NCBI GenBank assembly: GCA_002189035.1
Contig: NEEC01000002.1
Location: 1,550,001-1,614,000, forward strand
Source of the DNA: Utricularia gibba
Lineage: Eukaryota; Streptophyta; Magnoliopsida; Lamiales; Lentibulariaceae
Direction of reading: 5' to 3'
DNA: 64,000 nucleotides
In this document: positions 46,773 to 57,365 of the stretch, one piece after another
How positions within the stretch are numbered: the first letter of the stretch is position 1
How the letters are laid out: every line of letters starts with the position of its first letter
Translations under genes and position numbers: made by a program
Notes under the pieces: generated by a model
What the model saw: only the letters and a program-made list of their open reading frames with translations
The model's database searches: none
What the model was told of the DNA's origin: nothing

Positions 46773-47309
46773 CCGATTCTAAGGCCAGTTTCTGCTCATC
46801 CAAAGGCAATCTCAGCCATCCTGCTCTGCAAGTAAATATATCATCATCAGATGTAGAAACAGCCATGCATGACTTCTTGCATATATGAAGCATGACATGG
46901 CCTTCGTTACTGTGTTTTCTGGTTCTAAATTGCATAACTACAATTAATTTAAAACACTTGAACACAGTCCCAACAGCTCCATCACTTTCTTCTCAAATGT
47001 AAGATGTACAACAGACGCATATGTACAGGAAATTTCAATAGCTGGATCACCTGCTTCTACACTACTAGTAACCACTCCATGCAGAAAATGGAGCTCAGCA
47101 TCTATTATTCGTTTCCACAGACTTCAACCAACATAAAAACCGGGTAGGTAACCTTGTGTCAACAAAGCCAACAGAGGCTCCAAAATTTTTCTAGAGAACA
47201 GGTAGGAAGGAGGAAGCTATTGCAGGAACTCCATTCTGGCTCGAGCCCTCATGAAATGAATAGAATGAATGAAATGATAAAATGCTTCACTGTGTGGAAC
47301 TTGTCTGTA
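46773..47309. other. convergent 3' regions
   Basis: The spacer between the GNAT-BRCT gene (+) and the 237-residue gene (-) has no coding signal and is probably 3' UTR of both. Confidence 0.5.
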
Positions 47310-48431
47310 TCAGACTCTTTGATGGGTTCGTTTGTCTGCTGAATGGAGTTGTCCCCAGTATGGTCCTCTGTGGTGATGTCGTCGGGGAAAGCGATTACCA
47401 CTGCGCTGGTTTCTTCGCATCACTCCTTCGGCAGCTATCCTGTTATCAGTACTTGCTGGTTCTTGCTCGTAGTTCCAAACAACATCCTCGTTCAAGTCTC
47501 CTACTGGAGTTTGCCCCAATGGATCTCCACGAGTATTGTTACCGCCAGAGGGGCCTTTAAGGTTCTCATCATCTTCTTGGTCACTCCAGCTGGAGTAGGC
47601 TACGGTTGGAAGTAGGCTGTCACCGAAGATGATAACTGGCTCATGGTGTTCATCAGCACTGGAAGGCGTGTCTTTGAACTCAGACTCATCAAGATTGAGC
47701 TCAGAATCCCAAGTGATCTCGTCAATGTACAAATTGGGATCTGGCAACGATGTTTCACAAGAGAGACCATTTAGTTCAGCCCAGAAACGCTCCTTGGCAT
47801 TAAAAAAGGCCTCTTTTCCTGCAGAGTCATCCCAATTTAGCACATTTGGGTAAAGATGGACGAACTTTTTCATCTGCAGAAGTGTTTCCCACTCGATCGA
47901 GCCAACTACTCTGCAGAATTGTTTCTCCCATGATGGAACCGCTGGCTGCCATCTAGCTGCAGAAAGCAGCAGGAAGGGAGAATGAGATCCTAAATACAAT
48001 AACTCCTCAATAAGTTCAAACCCTGCAATACACCCTTGCTTTTCTACTTCAAGATCTCAAAAATCAAATGCAATGAACCATCAGAAAAGCCCTCAGACAA
48101 AAGGATCATCATCACGCTTCATTTGTGCCCAAAACAACAAATTTCAGATATATCAATCATCAATAGTTCCGAATCATGTCTAACATGCATAATTGGCCAT
48201 GAATTCAGAAGATTTTTCCAATTCATACAAGAATTACAGACATGATCATCCTTCTCTCCACTTTGCAACCACGCTAATGAGAAAGAAAAAAACAGCACCC
48301 CCCTGGAGTCATTCAGCGAGGAAAACAAAAGAAATTGATTTCACATAAAGAACCGCCCACGTACCACGAGGGGGCCTTCCTCTTGACGGCCTTGTGAATT
48401 TTTCCCATTTGGACCTCCGCCGTTCCTCCAT
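47310..48431 (-). CDS. plant protein of unknown function with SWEKQFC motif
   Basis: Two exons, 48431-48365 and 47956-47310, keep frame and encode 237 residues. The first gives MEERRRSKWEKFTRPSRG. The second begins ARWQPAVPSWEKQFCRVVGS, followed by IEWETLLQMKKFVHLYPNV, LNWDDSAGKEAFFNAKERF and LPDPNLYIDEITWDSEL. The final 90 residues are acidic then Arg/His-rich and look disordered. The SWEKxFC-GS-W motif and the WDDSA-EAF-NAK block are conserved in a plant-specific family, possibly the one that includes MEE59, but I hold that name weakly. There is no signal peptide or membrane span. The function is not known to me. Confidence 0.75.
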
Positions 48432-49331
48432 GATGCAAACGATGAAACCCCCAGAAGAGGAAAAGGAACAATACCTAAATCACTGATTGCGCAGCGAAAA
48501 GCAGAAAATTTTCAGTCGAACACAAAGAACGCGCAAGATGGCCACCCCCAGATTTCAACAACAAAAAAATAACAAATCTAAATTCCGCAACTGGGCGCCC
48601 CCGGGCTTCTTACCAGTCCCACCCTTCGAAAAGAAAGCGACAATAGGGCTAGCGTCCTTTCCCTTTCCCCTTGAAGGGAAAGAAATTCTTGGACGGCGCA
48701 GACATTTTTGTTGCCCCTCTCGTGGAGAAACAAAATATAACTACGCAGCAGGGGACATTACACTTCAACGGATCTTGGTGGGGAAAGTGTAGTCTAAACG
48801 AGATTGTCCTAATGACCCACTTGTTAGGCACACGTGTCATCTGTACTGCATCTCTTGCTTCGATTGCCTTCGTCTTCCCGGTTCCAACCACCTGGTGGGT
48901 TTACGTAATATTCGATATATCCATATTTTCGCAAACAGCATCATACAGACGGAAAGCCAACAGGGAATTGTATCGATAAACTTTGTAACCAACTCCAGAA
49001 ATGCATGAAGAAGATACACTACCCGCCGGCGGGCATGAACCTCTGCAACCCACAACTGCAACTTAAAGGGAACGCGTGGCGGCATCGTCGTCGTTCTTTA
49101 CCTGAAGTCGAAATGAGGAAATTTCAGTGTCGCCCATATACGCAATTTGGTCCAAATTCAGTACAGTTCCCGGGGATTCACCCGCAGAACGACTTTAGGC
49201 GGTTACCGACAAATATTGTGCAAGACAGCCCGGATCGAAAAAAAAAAAAAAAGCCTGAAAGAGACATACGATGGGAAAGAAGGTCGACTTTTGATACTGC
49301 TCCCACGTTTTTCTTCTATGCTGCATGATCA
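48432..49331. other. promoter/leader of the 237-residue gene and 3' flank of the p32-like gene
   Basis: 48432-48560 is the likely leader of the minus-strand gene upstream. 48560-49100 contains mixed, moderately GC-rich DNA with short open frames on both strands that match nothing known. A poly-A run lies at about 49239-49252. No gene is called. Confidence 0.4.
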
Positions 49332-50950
49332 TCACTTGTGCTCGTCTAGCATCATATCCTTGAGCTTTTGCAGCCAGGCCATGTATTGATCTTGTTCCTT
49401 CTTATGGAGATGGAGAAGGAGGGAGTTTGCAAAGTTCTCTTCGATTCCGCGCATAGCCAGATAGCGCCTTAACTCATCTTGCAAAGATGGGTCCAAGTCA
49501 CTGCATAAGATATGGAAGGAGAAATAAGGAAGTTGAAAAATGCCAGTAGGACGATCTTAACATTCATCTGATAAAATTTGATGACTTGGAACCCTGGCAG
49601 CGAAGCGAGTGATAACGTGTGTTTTTTCGGAAGTGAAGTGTCAAAAATACTTCATCTTGCCGATATTCTCTACAAAGCTTTTGATGCTCACCTAATATGA
49701 GTATAAAAAGCATGAAATAAGAAAATGATCTTTCAATTTGCACAGTGGGTCATGCAAGATTGCCTATATTGAGAAGCTCAAGCTGTAAAAACCATGAAGA
49801 ATAATTGTCTATGCATCTCTTAGAAAAAGGGCGTGCAGATAAGGGAAACGTGAAATAAAAGTTGAAAGCAGTCACAAAAGGGACAAATCTTTTTTTCTTG
49901 ATAAATTTAGATACATTAGGCCATACTTGAAAATGAAGAATTAGTTACCTGAAGACAGGGCCAGTGTAGGTCGAAGACCGTAAGAATGATGATGAAGGCA
50001 TGCAATTCACCTTCTGAATATCGAATGCAACCTTATCGCATCCTCTGCTGGACGCTACGCAGTCAAAAAGCAAGACAGAGCTCAAAGAAGGCTTTTTTAC
50101 GCATATTTTGAGTAATGCTTCTCTGGGGAGGCTTCCACATCCTTGGAAATCATGACCTAATAAACCTGAAACGACAACGTCCTCCCCGGATGTACATTTT
50201 TTCCTCCAAACTACATCTTCGGTCTTTGCAGAGTCCCACTCTAACATAAAATCACCAACTGTACCAGTTTTCACATCCTGCAAAAAAAAATCCATGTTAT
50301 CCAATTAATGTCGATTTGAATCGATTTCCCATTTGGAATTGGAGAATTCCATTGCAAAAACTGTTAAATTGTACTTTGAAAGTGTTCTAGGAAAAGTCTT
50401 GCGTTAAAAAATATTTAAATTTTATTAATCCACATCAACCTTTCCATCAAGTCCAACTGACTTTACCACACACGTAGGAACCACTAAAAACACGTGAGGT
50501 AATTCAGGAAGTTATCTTCTTTGCAAGACAGGACCATTCTCTTTTGACTAAGATGCGATCTTTGAAACAAAGAGGCTACTGAATTTTCATGCCTAACCTT
50601 TTCAAGCCTGTTCCTTTTCTATCTTCCAGAGTTTTCAAATCAAGAATCATATTGAAAAGCACAAAGAGCACATGGACATACAGAATTCTGCACGAAAACG
50701 CAACCCGAAAGGAAGATCTCATTAAAATAAAACACGCGCACAGCAATATCCAACAAGTTATGGGTCAAAAAAGTGTTCAAAGCATTCAATTCAACAGAAA
50801 TAGTGAACAAGATCATCTATCTATGAAGAAACGGACCTGATATCGCATAGAGGACAGTTCGTGATTGAGCTCCGATTCCAGTATCTTCAGTAAATCCAAA
50901 TCTTTGATAGCCCTTCGAGCTCTCTCCCACGCTCGCGCTACACTCGGCAT
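49332..50950 (-). CDS. mitochondrial glycoprotein family protein (p32/MAM33-like)
   Basis: Three exons, 50950-50837, 50277-49949 and 49500-49332, keep frame and encode 203 residues. The start MPSVARAWERARRAIKDLDL leads to LLKILESELNHELSSMRYQ. The middle has GDFMLEWDSAKTEDVVWRKK and GEDVVVSGLLG. The C-terminus is SSTYTGPVFSDLDPSLQDEL then RRYLAMRGIEENFANSLLLH, ending KKEQDQYMAWLQKLKDMML. This is the MAM33/p32 layout: an acidic doughnut-shaped trimer usually found in the mitochondrial matrix and linked to respiratory function or mitoribosomes. The ATG at 50950 was chosen because an in-frame stop lies just upstream near 50998. The N-terminus is basic but short for a targeting peptide, so compartment is inferred from the family. 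Confidence 0.88.
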
Positions 50951-51324
50951 AGCTCTTGCTAGGCATTCGAAGAATGCCAAAAGAAATGATACACCATCTC
51001 ACATTTGGATAAACCCTAATCGCCCTAAATCTCGCCCGTTTGTTTCCCGCTAAATTTCATCTTTCAAGGTAAATATATGATTCTTATCTAACCAAGATTT
51101 TTTATGCAAAACCATTTGCCAATGTTTGTTTTTCTTTACAGTTATTTTTTATCGTGGTAAAAGTGAAAAAAGACGAGTACAAAATAATCTATTTAAAAGG
51201 ACAGCTAATTATTATAAATGCATATTTTTTTAATTTCCACATAAAATGGAAATTAATTTAAATTTCCATTTTGGGAATGCTTTGAAACGACAAATAGCCA
51301 AATATAGATGACCATTCTGTTGAT

Positions 51325-52818
51325 CTATCTTGAAATATGTGAAATGAAAGAATCTAATTCCGTACGCGATGTTCCACCCTCCGCCGCCGCCTCGAGGACA
51401 GTGCGGCGGAGCATCGCCGCCCTCCGCCGCATCTGCTTACCTTCCTCCTCCGCCATCAACCGCCTCACCGCTGTCGCAATCTCCGAGGACGTCACAATCT
51501 TCTTCTCCCCCGGTTTCCAATCCCTGACAACTACACCGATTTTCAGCACTCCGGTCATCAACGCGGCGTTTCTCGGCTGATCGGAGTGCATTGGCCAGGC
51601 GGCGATAGGAACTCCGTTGGAGAGACTCTCCATGCAAGAGTTCCAACCACAATGGCTCATAAATCCTCCGATTGAAGGGTGGCCTAATATCTCCAGTTGA
51701 GGCGCCCAATCTCTTACGATTACCCCCCTCTCCTTGTTCCTTTCTTCGTATCCCACTTCTAGTTTCCCTGTTCCTGTTCATGGGTAGATGTCTGATCTAG
51801 TTTGAAAAAAAGGTAAAGAAAGATTCAATGTTTTTTCACCTTCATCGGAAGAATAGCCGCCGCCGTCGGGGTCTCTGAGTACCCAGACGAACTTCATTCC
51901 ACTTGCTTCTAACCCGTTTGCGAGCTCCATTATTTGATGGATTGAAAGCGACGTTGTCGTCCCGAACGAGACCAGAATTACGGAGTTTTCAGCCTGTTTA
52001 TCTAACCACTTCAAGCATTTGTGGCGCGATGATTCGTCGGAATTTGCGATGATGGTCACCGGATTAAACGGCCCAAGAGCCCATTGCTTCTGGTCTCCGA
52101 CGATCTCCGGCTTTTCCAACAGCTGAATGAATTTGTTTTCGATCACTCTCCCTGTATTGTAAATCCGCCCTGAACTGAACGCGATGAAATCGTATTGACT
52201 CCTGATCAGTTGGATGAACTCCGGCGAGAAGCAGCCGTCGAGGGAAGATAGATTTTCCATAATTTCCTGATCGACGGTGAAAGGCCTACCGGCTTTTTCC
52301 CACAGAAAGAAGAACATGGTGTAAGCAGAAACACTGTGAAAGGTGTAAGCTTCAGCATTTACAAACCCAACAAAGTCCTGAACCACGGACCCCATCAGAG
52401 AATCGTTGATAACGATAACTCGTCGTTTATCGGCACAGAGATCGCGCAGAAGCTGCGCGAACGCCGGCCGGAGAGAGGAGCAAGCTTTCAGAAGATGATG
52501 AAGTTGCGGGGGGGAGGCGTTCCGATCCACCCCCCTGTTTTCAGGAAGGGTCAGTTGGGGTAAATCATGAAACACGATGTTGGAAGTGGACAGGGGATCC
52601 CAGCCGTGGATACGCCGCCTGGCGCGGCGGTTGTGGGATGCAGTGCAGGCGAAGTGAACGGTGACCCCCCTAACGGCCAGCAGACGGGAGAGGTGGAGGA
52701 GCTGGTTCAGGTGGCCGTGGAGGGGAAACGGCGCCATCAGCACCGCGACTTCCCGCCGGTAGTCGAAGCCTAATGAACCCATTTGCTGCTGTCTGGAAGA
52801 CGAACTCCCCAACGCCAT
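51325..52818 (-). CDS. UDP-glycosyltransferase, zeatin O-glucosyltransferase-like
   Basis: Two exons, 52818-51840 and 51773-51325, flank a 66-base intron and encode 475 residues. The N-terminal acceptor half starts MALGSSSSRQQQ and has VAVLMAPFPLHGHLNQLLHL, with the catalytic-type His in the HGHLNQ motif. The C-terminal half has the plant PSPG box beginning WAPQLEILGHPSIGGFMSHC, followed by GWNSCMESLSNGVP and ending with HSDQ. The HGHLNQLLHLSRLL and RDWAPQLEILGH wording fits the UGT93 (zeatin O-glucosyltransferase) group, which adds glucose or xylose to the side-chain hydroxyl of cytokinins. Substrates cannot be set from sequence. The group is normally intronless, so the short intron, or alternatively an indel, is a small oddity. 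The enzyme is cytosolic, with no signal peptide. Confidence 0.88.
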
Positions 52819-54003
52819 GAGAGTGGTTATAAACACCACGCTGCCGGAAGAATGAGTAGGACAACAAGCAAATTAATCAGATTAATTTATTTTATTTTTA
52901 AAAAAATATATTCTTAAAGACACCCAAATCTCATTCATACACACCAACACACATCTCATAAATAGATTCTTAAATCAAAACTGAATATTAAAAAAATATT
53001 TTAATAGGGAATCATGAATAGGAATAGATATATTTAATTGATTAATTGTAAATAAGATGTAAAATATTTTATTTATATCAAATAAAAAAGTGGCTGGAAA
53101 GTACGAATGTTGAATGAGTTGAAGGATGTATAAATCCCACATATTATTATAAAATTGAAAAGATTTCAATTTCAATACTTTATTATGATTTTAATATACT
53201 TAGTTCACATTTAGTATCAAGTGGGAACACTCCTTACTCAGTCGCGATTCATTTTGGAACATAACCTTCCATTTGTTCCCATTCAAAGGGCTTGGATTTT
53301 AGTCATTGAGTGACGTTCTACTAACCCCACAAACTGAGAGTTAAAAAAATGTACCGCGGGGGCAAACTATAGATGTTGAAATTAAGGATTCGAAGGAGTA
53401 AGTATTTGAAGTGGAAGTACATAATAAACATCAATTATATATAAAATACGAATTATTTTAAAACACAACCATTCTAACATTATATCTTACATACTATGAT
53501 TAATTTGTTACATATACGATAACCGTTTTAACTCACACACTTAATAGTCGATTAGATCTGAATGATTAATAGTAATTCATAATATCTTGATCATTTTACT
53601 TTAATTTCACCCCGATGTTAGATTGTTTGATGATAAAGGAGAGTAGGAGGCGAAGAGGGAGTTTTCCTCTTGCATCTCCAAAAATAGGCTGACATGTGCA
53701 AGCAATATGGACGCCAAGAGGCGAGACATCAGCACTTCCGTGCTGGATTTCTGCGCTTCTGCTGTCTGGGCAAACAGGCTCAGCGATGGCTTTAACAGGC
53801 AGCGCGAGTAGGTCTCAGAAAATGGGGTTTATGAACTAACCAAAACAATGTTTCCCAGATCAGGAAATGGTAAAGCAATGAAGATTCTTTCTGGGAATCA
53901 ATCAGTCTCATTGTTCGTGACCTAACCTAACCTGGGGAGGGAATATGTTAATGAAGTCGGCATGGCATGCAGTTGCACATAAAAAAAAATCCAATTTTTA
54001 AAC

Positions 54004-54093
54004 CACGTGCAATGAGAAGCTGGCAAAAGGGTGTTTGTTCATGGCTGCGCTTTGAATCATGACACGTGACGTTCATCGTCAAAGAAGCACGTG
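54004..54093. promoter_or_regulatory. cluster of three CACGTG G-box cores
   Basis: CACGTG occurs at 54004-54009, 54063-54068 and 54088-54093, the middle one followed by ACGT again (CACGTGACGTTC). G-boxes bind bZIP (ABF, GBF, HY5) and bHLH factors. The cluster lies about 1.2 kb upstream of the UGT start and 0.8 kb downstream of TFIIB, so the UGT gene is the likeliest target. Function is inferred. Confidence 0.4.
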
Positions 54094-54315
54094 CGCCAAT
54101 GGGGGGATCTGGTGGGCCATCATGTTTGTCAACAATTATTGACTACCATTTTTAAATTAGAAGTAGGTTTGGGCCGACAAACACTCTCTTCACCACCATT
54201 TAAGTAACGGGAATTGGATGAGTAAATATTTTTTTCAGAGTGAAAAAATTAAAAATATCTAATTTTGATTACAAAGCTTAAATGATAATTAATTATCTAA
54301 AATCACAGAATATAT

Positions 54316-54441
54316 AAATATGACGTCATCAATCAGAAAATTTTTATTACGTAAATTTTTTCTTTGCTTCGTATTTAAAAGATGTGGGGTGGGGGTTACC
54401 TCAGCCCTCGACTTCAAATATGACGTCATCACTCAGAAAAT
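54316..54441. repeat. 26-bp direct repeat around a TGACGTCA palindrome
   Basis: The word AAATATGACGTCATCA continues to TCAGAAAAT in both copies, at 54316-54341 and 54416-54441. The copies differ at one base (A versus C) and their starts are exactly 100 bases apart. The core TGACGTCA is the palindromic C-box/CRE bound by plant bZIP (TGA and related) factors. Confidence 0.7.
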
Positions 54442-54911
54442 GGTCTCCGTTGAAAACGTGGGCGGATGGGATTATTTTATTTATTTTTTAAAAAAAATAA
54501 AGTTTTACCGACATCAGACAAGCCGACGACAAGACACGTCAGTACCAGTCAGTTATTCGAAGAATCTGGTGGAGTGGAGCAACACCCACATTTTGAAAAG
54601 AAACCCTAATTATGACTTGTCGTAATCCCCAATTGGATTTTTTTAATTTACCATTTTTGATATAATAATGAAGGTTTTTTTATATAAAAAATAATCCCAT
54701 CATCATGCACAAGTAATTTTTATTTCAAAGAAATATAAATTTTCAAAAAGTATTTTTGCAGGAGTAGAACCAATCTGGATGGCATGAAATATGAATGAAG
54801 ATAAAGAAAGTTAAGTGCTTTATTCTTCACCTTAGAGAAAAATTGCAGTGTTAATGGCTGAGATGCAGTAACTCTGTGAAAAGGGGCAGATGGGAGGAGA
54901 TGCAATGCATT

Positions 54912-56315
54912 CTAAGGGCTGCTGAGGTTCATGATGTCTTGTTCCTGTGCATACCAGTTTGGCACGATCTTCCCCAGGTGGGGGTACAAGTCCTTGTAAG
55001 AATTGCGTATCGTTCCCTCGGCGACGCCCGTCGCCATTGCGATGTCTGTGGCATGAAGAAGCAGAAAATCTCAGCACAGGGAGGTTATCGTAAGCGGATG
55101 AGATGAAGAATGGCGTACCCTTGAGGGCCTTTTTATCATCTGAAAGCTGTGTGACAATGTAGATGATCGCAGCTGCGATGGAAATGGGGCTTCTCCTGAT
55201 GTCGAATTCCTCAGCTTTTTGGACTGCTTCCTGAGCTGCTTTCACTGTTTGGTTAGCCATCCCGAGGTTTGAGCAAAAGCGTCTCTGTAGAGGGGGGTTT
55301 GTCAGTTCCATAGGCGTTCATGGGGAGAAGTAACTCACTCACCATGAAGTCACCGGCGTGTATGGTCCCGATCTCTACGGACTGGCCGTTTTCAAGCTCT
55401 AGTTGTTTCTTGATGTACTCCTTGGCTCTCCCGATCTCCTTTTTTGTTGCTCCGTTGGCTACGGCGCATATCTCTGGTTCAATTCCATGATTCAGCAAGA
55501 GAGGAACGGTTGAGCTCCTCTAAAAGGTATACAGACTGTTATACAGACATACCCTTCACAGTTCTCGGCTTGTCTTCTTGACGGCAAGCTATGTACAAGC
55601 AAGCAGCCATTATGGCGTCCTGGTTTCTTCCTCGGCTCGACTTCTGCTCCTCTACTTTCTTGTAGATCTCATTAGCTCGATCCTGTTGGGTGCATCATGC
55701 CAGGACAGGGCACTTCAGAATGACAGAAGGATTGATGCCAATGGGAAACAATTGAATTTACCTTTATAGTTGCAACAAGACCCAACCTGAAAGAGAATTC
55801 TGTACATCAGATTCGATTTGGTTTCAATCCAGAAAATACTCACATTTAGCTGTAAGTGAAAAGAACAACTACCAGATACCCATTTCCCTGAATCCAAATT
55901 CTAAGCCTGAATCGGAAAAACGCACAATCATGTAAATTCCGAGGATTGGTTCGGACAGTCACCTATCAGACATGGACGCGATGCTTCTGAAAGCCACAAT
56001 TAGGGATCGATCGAGGTTGGAGGTGCGGTCCTGCCATCTTCCGAGGGACACGGTCAAGAAATCGCTAGTGGTTCCATTAGGTTTGGAAATGACGGTGGAG
56101 AGGCCGCCGTCGGTGAGAAGAGGATTCGACGGCCTGCCAACTCTTGCCGGATCGTTATCCCCTGTCTCATCGGCGAATGTTCTCCACTCGGAGGTCTCGT
56201 CGATTGAATGGGACTCCAAAACGAGTCCGCATTCGGAGCAGACGGTGTCGCCGGCGGAGTGGTCGAACACCACATCCGTGGTCCGATTGCAGTCGTTGCA
56301 GAAACTGTCACCCAT
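54912..56315 (-). CDS. TFIIB: transcription initiation factor IIB (TFIIB)
   Basis: Six exons keep frame: 56315-55963, 55786-55762, 55682-55553, 55473-55343, 55284-55119 and 55045-54912. They give 312 residues, the usual plant TFIIB length. The N-terminal zinc ribbon is [18 protein letters not shown] then [18 protein letters not shown]. The B-reader/linker follows with [11 protein letters not shown], then the two cyclin folds: [80 protein letters not shown], then [23 protein letters not shown] bridges TBP on the TATA box and RNA polymerase II. Exon 2 is only 25 bases. An in-frame upstream ATG at 56366 could add 17 residues, but the family starts at the MxDxFC methionine. The protein looks intact. 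Confidence 0.95.
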
Positions 56316-57365
56316 TGATTGAAACGGCGCTCGCCGGATCTCCTTCGAGGAGGGGCAGGAGCTCATGGAACGCGAATCGGCGACGGAGTGGGAGAAACTA
56401 GGGGAGGATCTGGTAGAGTTGTCATGGGGAAACCATGAGTAACGGCTCCCGCGTTCTTTATATACCGTACGTGAGCGAACATGCAAAAATAATGGGTTTC
56501 CCAAATCGCCCTTTCCATTTATATTTCATTATTTTACAAATTTTATGTTATATTTACACGAATAAAAAGTGTTATTAATACCATCAAATTATTGTAAGAA
56601 CCACTTATGGTAAGAAATCAGACACCAATCCACAATTCTTACAAACAACAGTTTGAGACTTAGGACAATAGTATTATGGTGATATTTAACCCAAATTCAA
56701 AGATGCCATAACTTAATTAAATCATTAATTTGTGAATGACCATTCTACCTGACACCATTGAACATGAAAAAATGATGAGGATAAAAGCAATAAATAACCA
56801 ATTTTCATACATAGAACAGGAGTTGAGAGCATGGAGGGCATTGATCCAATCTCAACAGGAATGGATTGAGTTATCCAGAATCCGCATCTCTTGCACATGG
56901 GCGGCATTCATTCTTCCTCTACTCTGCTCTGTTGGAAGAATGGGATGTTGAACCAAAGCAGGGGGACTTGAAGGGACTGATGAGCAGTTTCTGCAAGTGA
57001 AAATCCGTTGGCTGCAAGGAGCTTGAAGAGCATGATGGAACTCAGGTGGTGGAGATGGCTCTAAGAAGAAGAGAGCGTTTGGTACATGGAGAGAATGAAT
57101 TCCGATCGGATGGGAGCACTCGCAAGCTCCTTGAAGCAATATGATGCCTCTATCTGCATTATGGATGCAGATAAGCCTTGAGAAATAGTTGATGACCAAA
57201 TCTCTTAGGCCTGGATCATCAGAAATAATTAATTCTGGGACCATTCTACTGTTCATCCAACATCCGAAGGCATACGCTTGGGAGATTTCCACATGTCCCT
57301 CTGTTGCTCTTTCGTTTGAGGTGGAAATACCATGGGACACATTCCAAGAGCTCTTCCGTGTTTTA
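56316..57365. other. TFIIB leader/promoter and 3' flank of the PPR gene
   Basis: 56316-56435 is the TFIIB 5' leader with short upstream frames. 56520-56740 is AT-rich spacer. 56850-57365 lies downstream of the PPR stop. The open frame on the minus strand there (56852-57379) matches nothing and is probably 3' UTR. Confidence 0.4.
56456..56464 (-). promoter_or_regulatory. TATA box of the TFIIB gene
   Basis: TATATAAAG on the minus strand lies about 145 bases before the TFIIB start codon at 56315. Transcription would begin near 56430. The leader then contains a four-codon frame (ATG near 56436) and an 18-20-codon frame (ATG near 56425) before the main start. Confidence 0.5.

Larger units (their letters stand above)
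52819..54911. other. UGT promoter region and AT-rich spacer with bZIP-type motifs
   Basis: No gene recognised. 52880-53620 is AT-rich. 53630-53850 is GC-richer but has no coding signal. 54000-54100 has three CACGTG cores and 54316-54441 a TGACGTCA direct repeat, listed separately. 54640-54911 is the 3' flank of TFIIB. Confidence 0.45.

Noticed and set aside
51760-51840. Frameshift in the UGT gene analogous to the GGG deletions
   Set aside because: A GT-AG intron with correct phase explains the break fully and no G run is involved.
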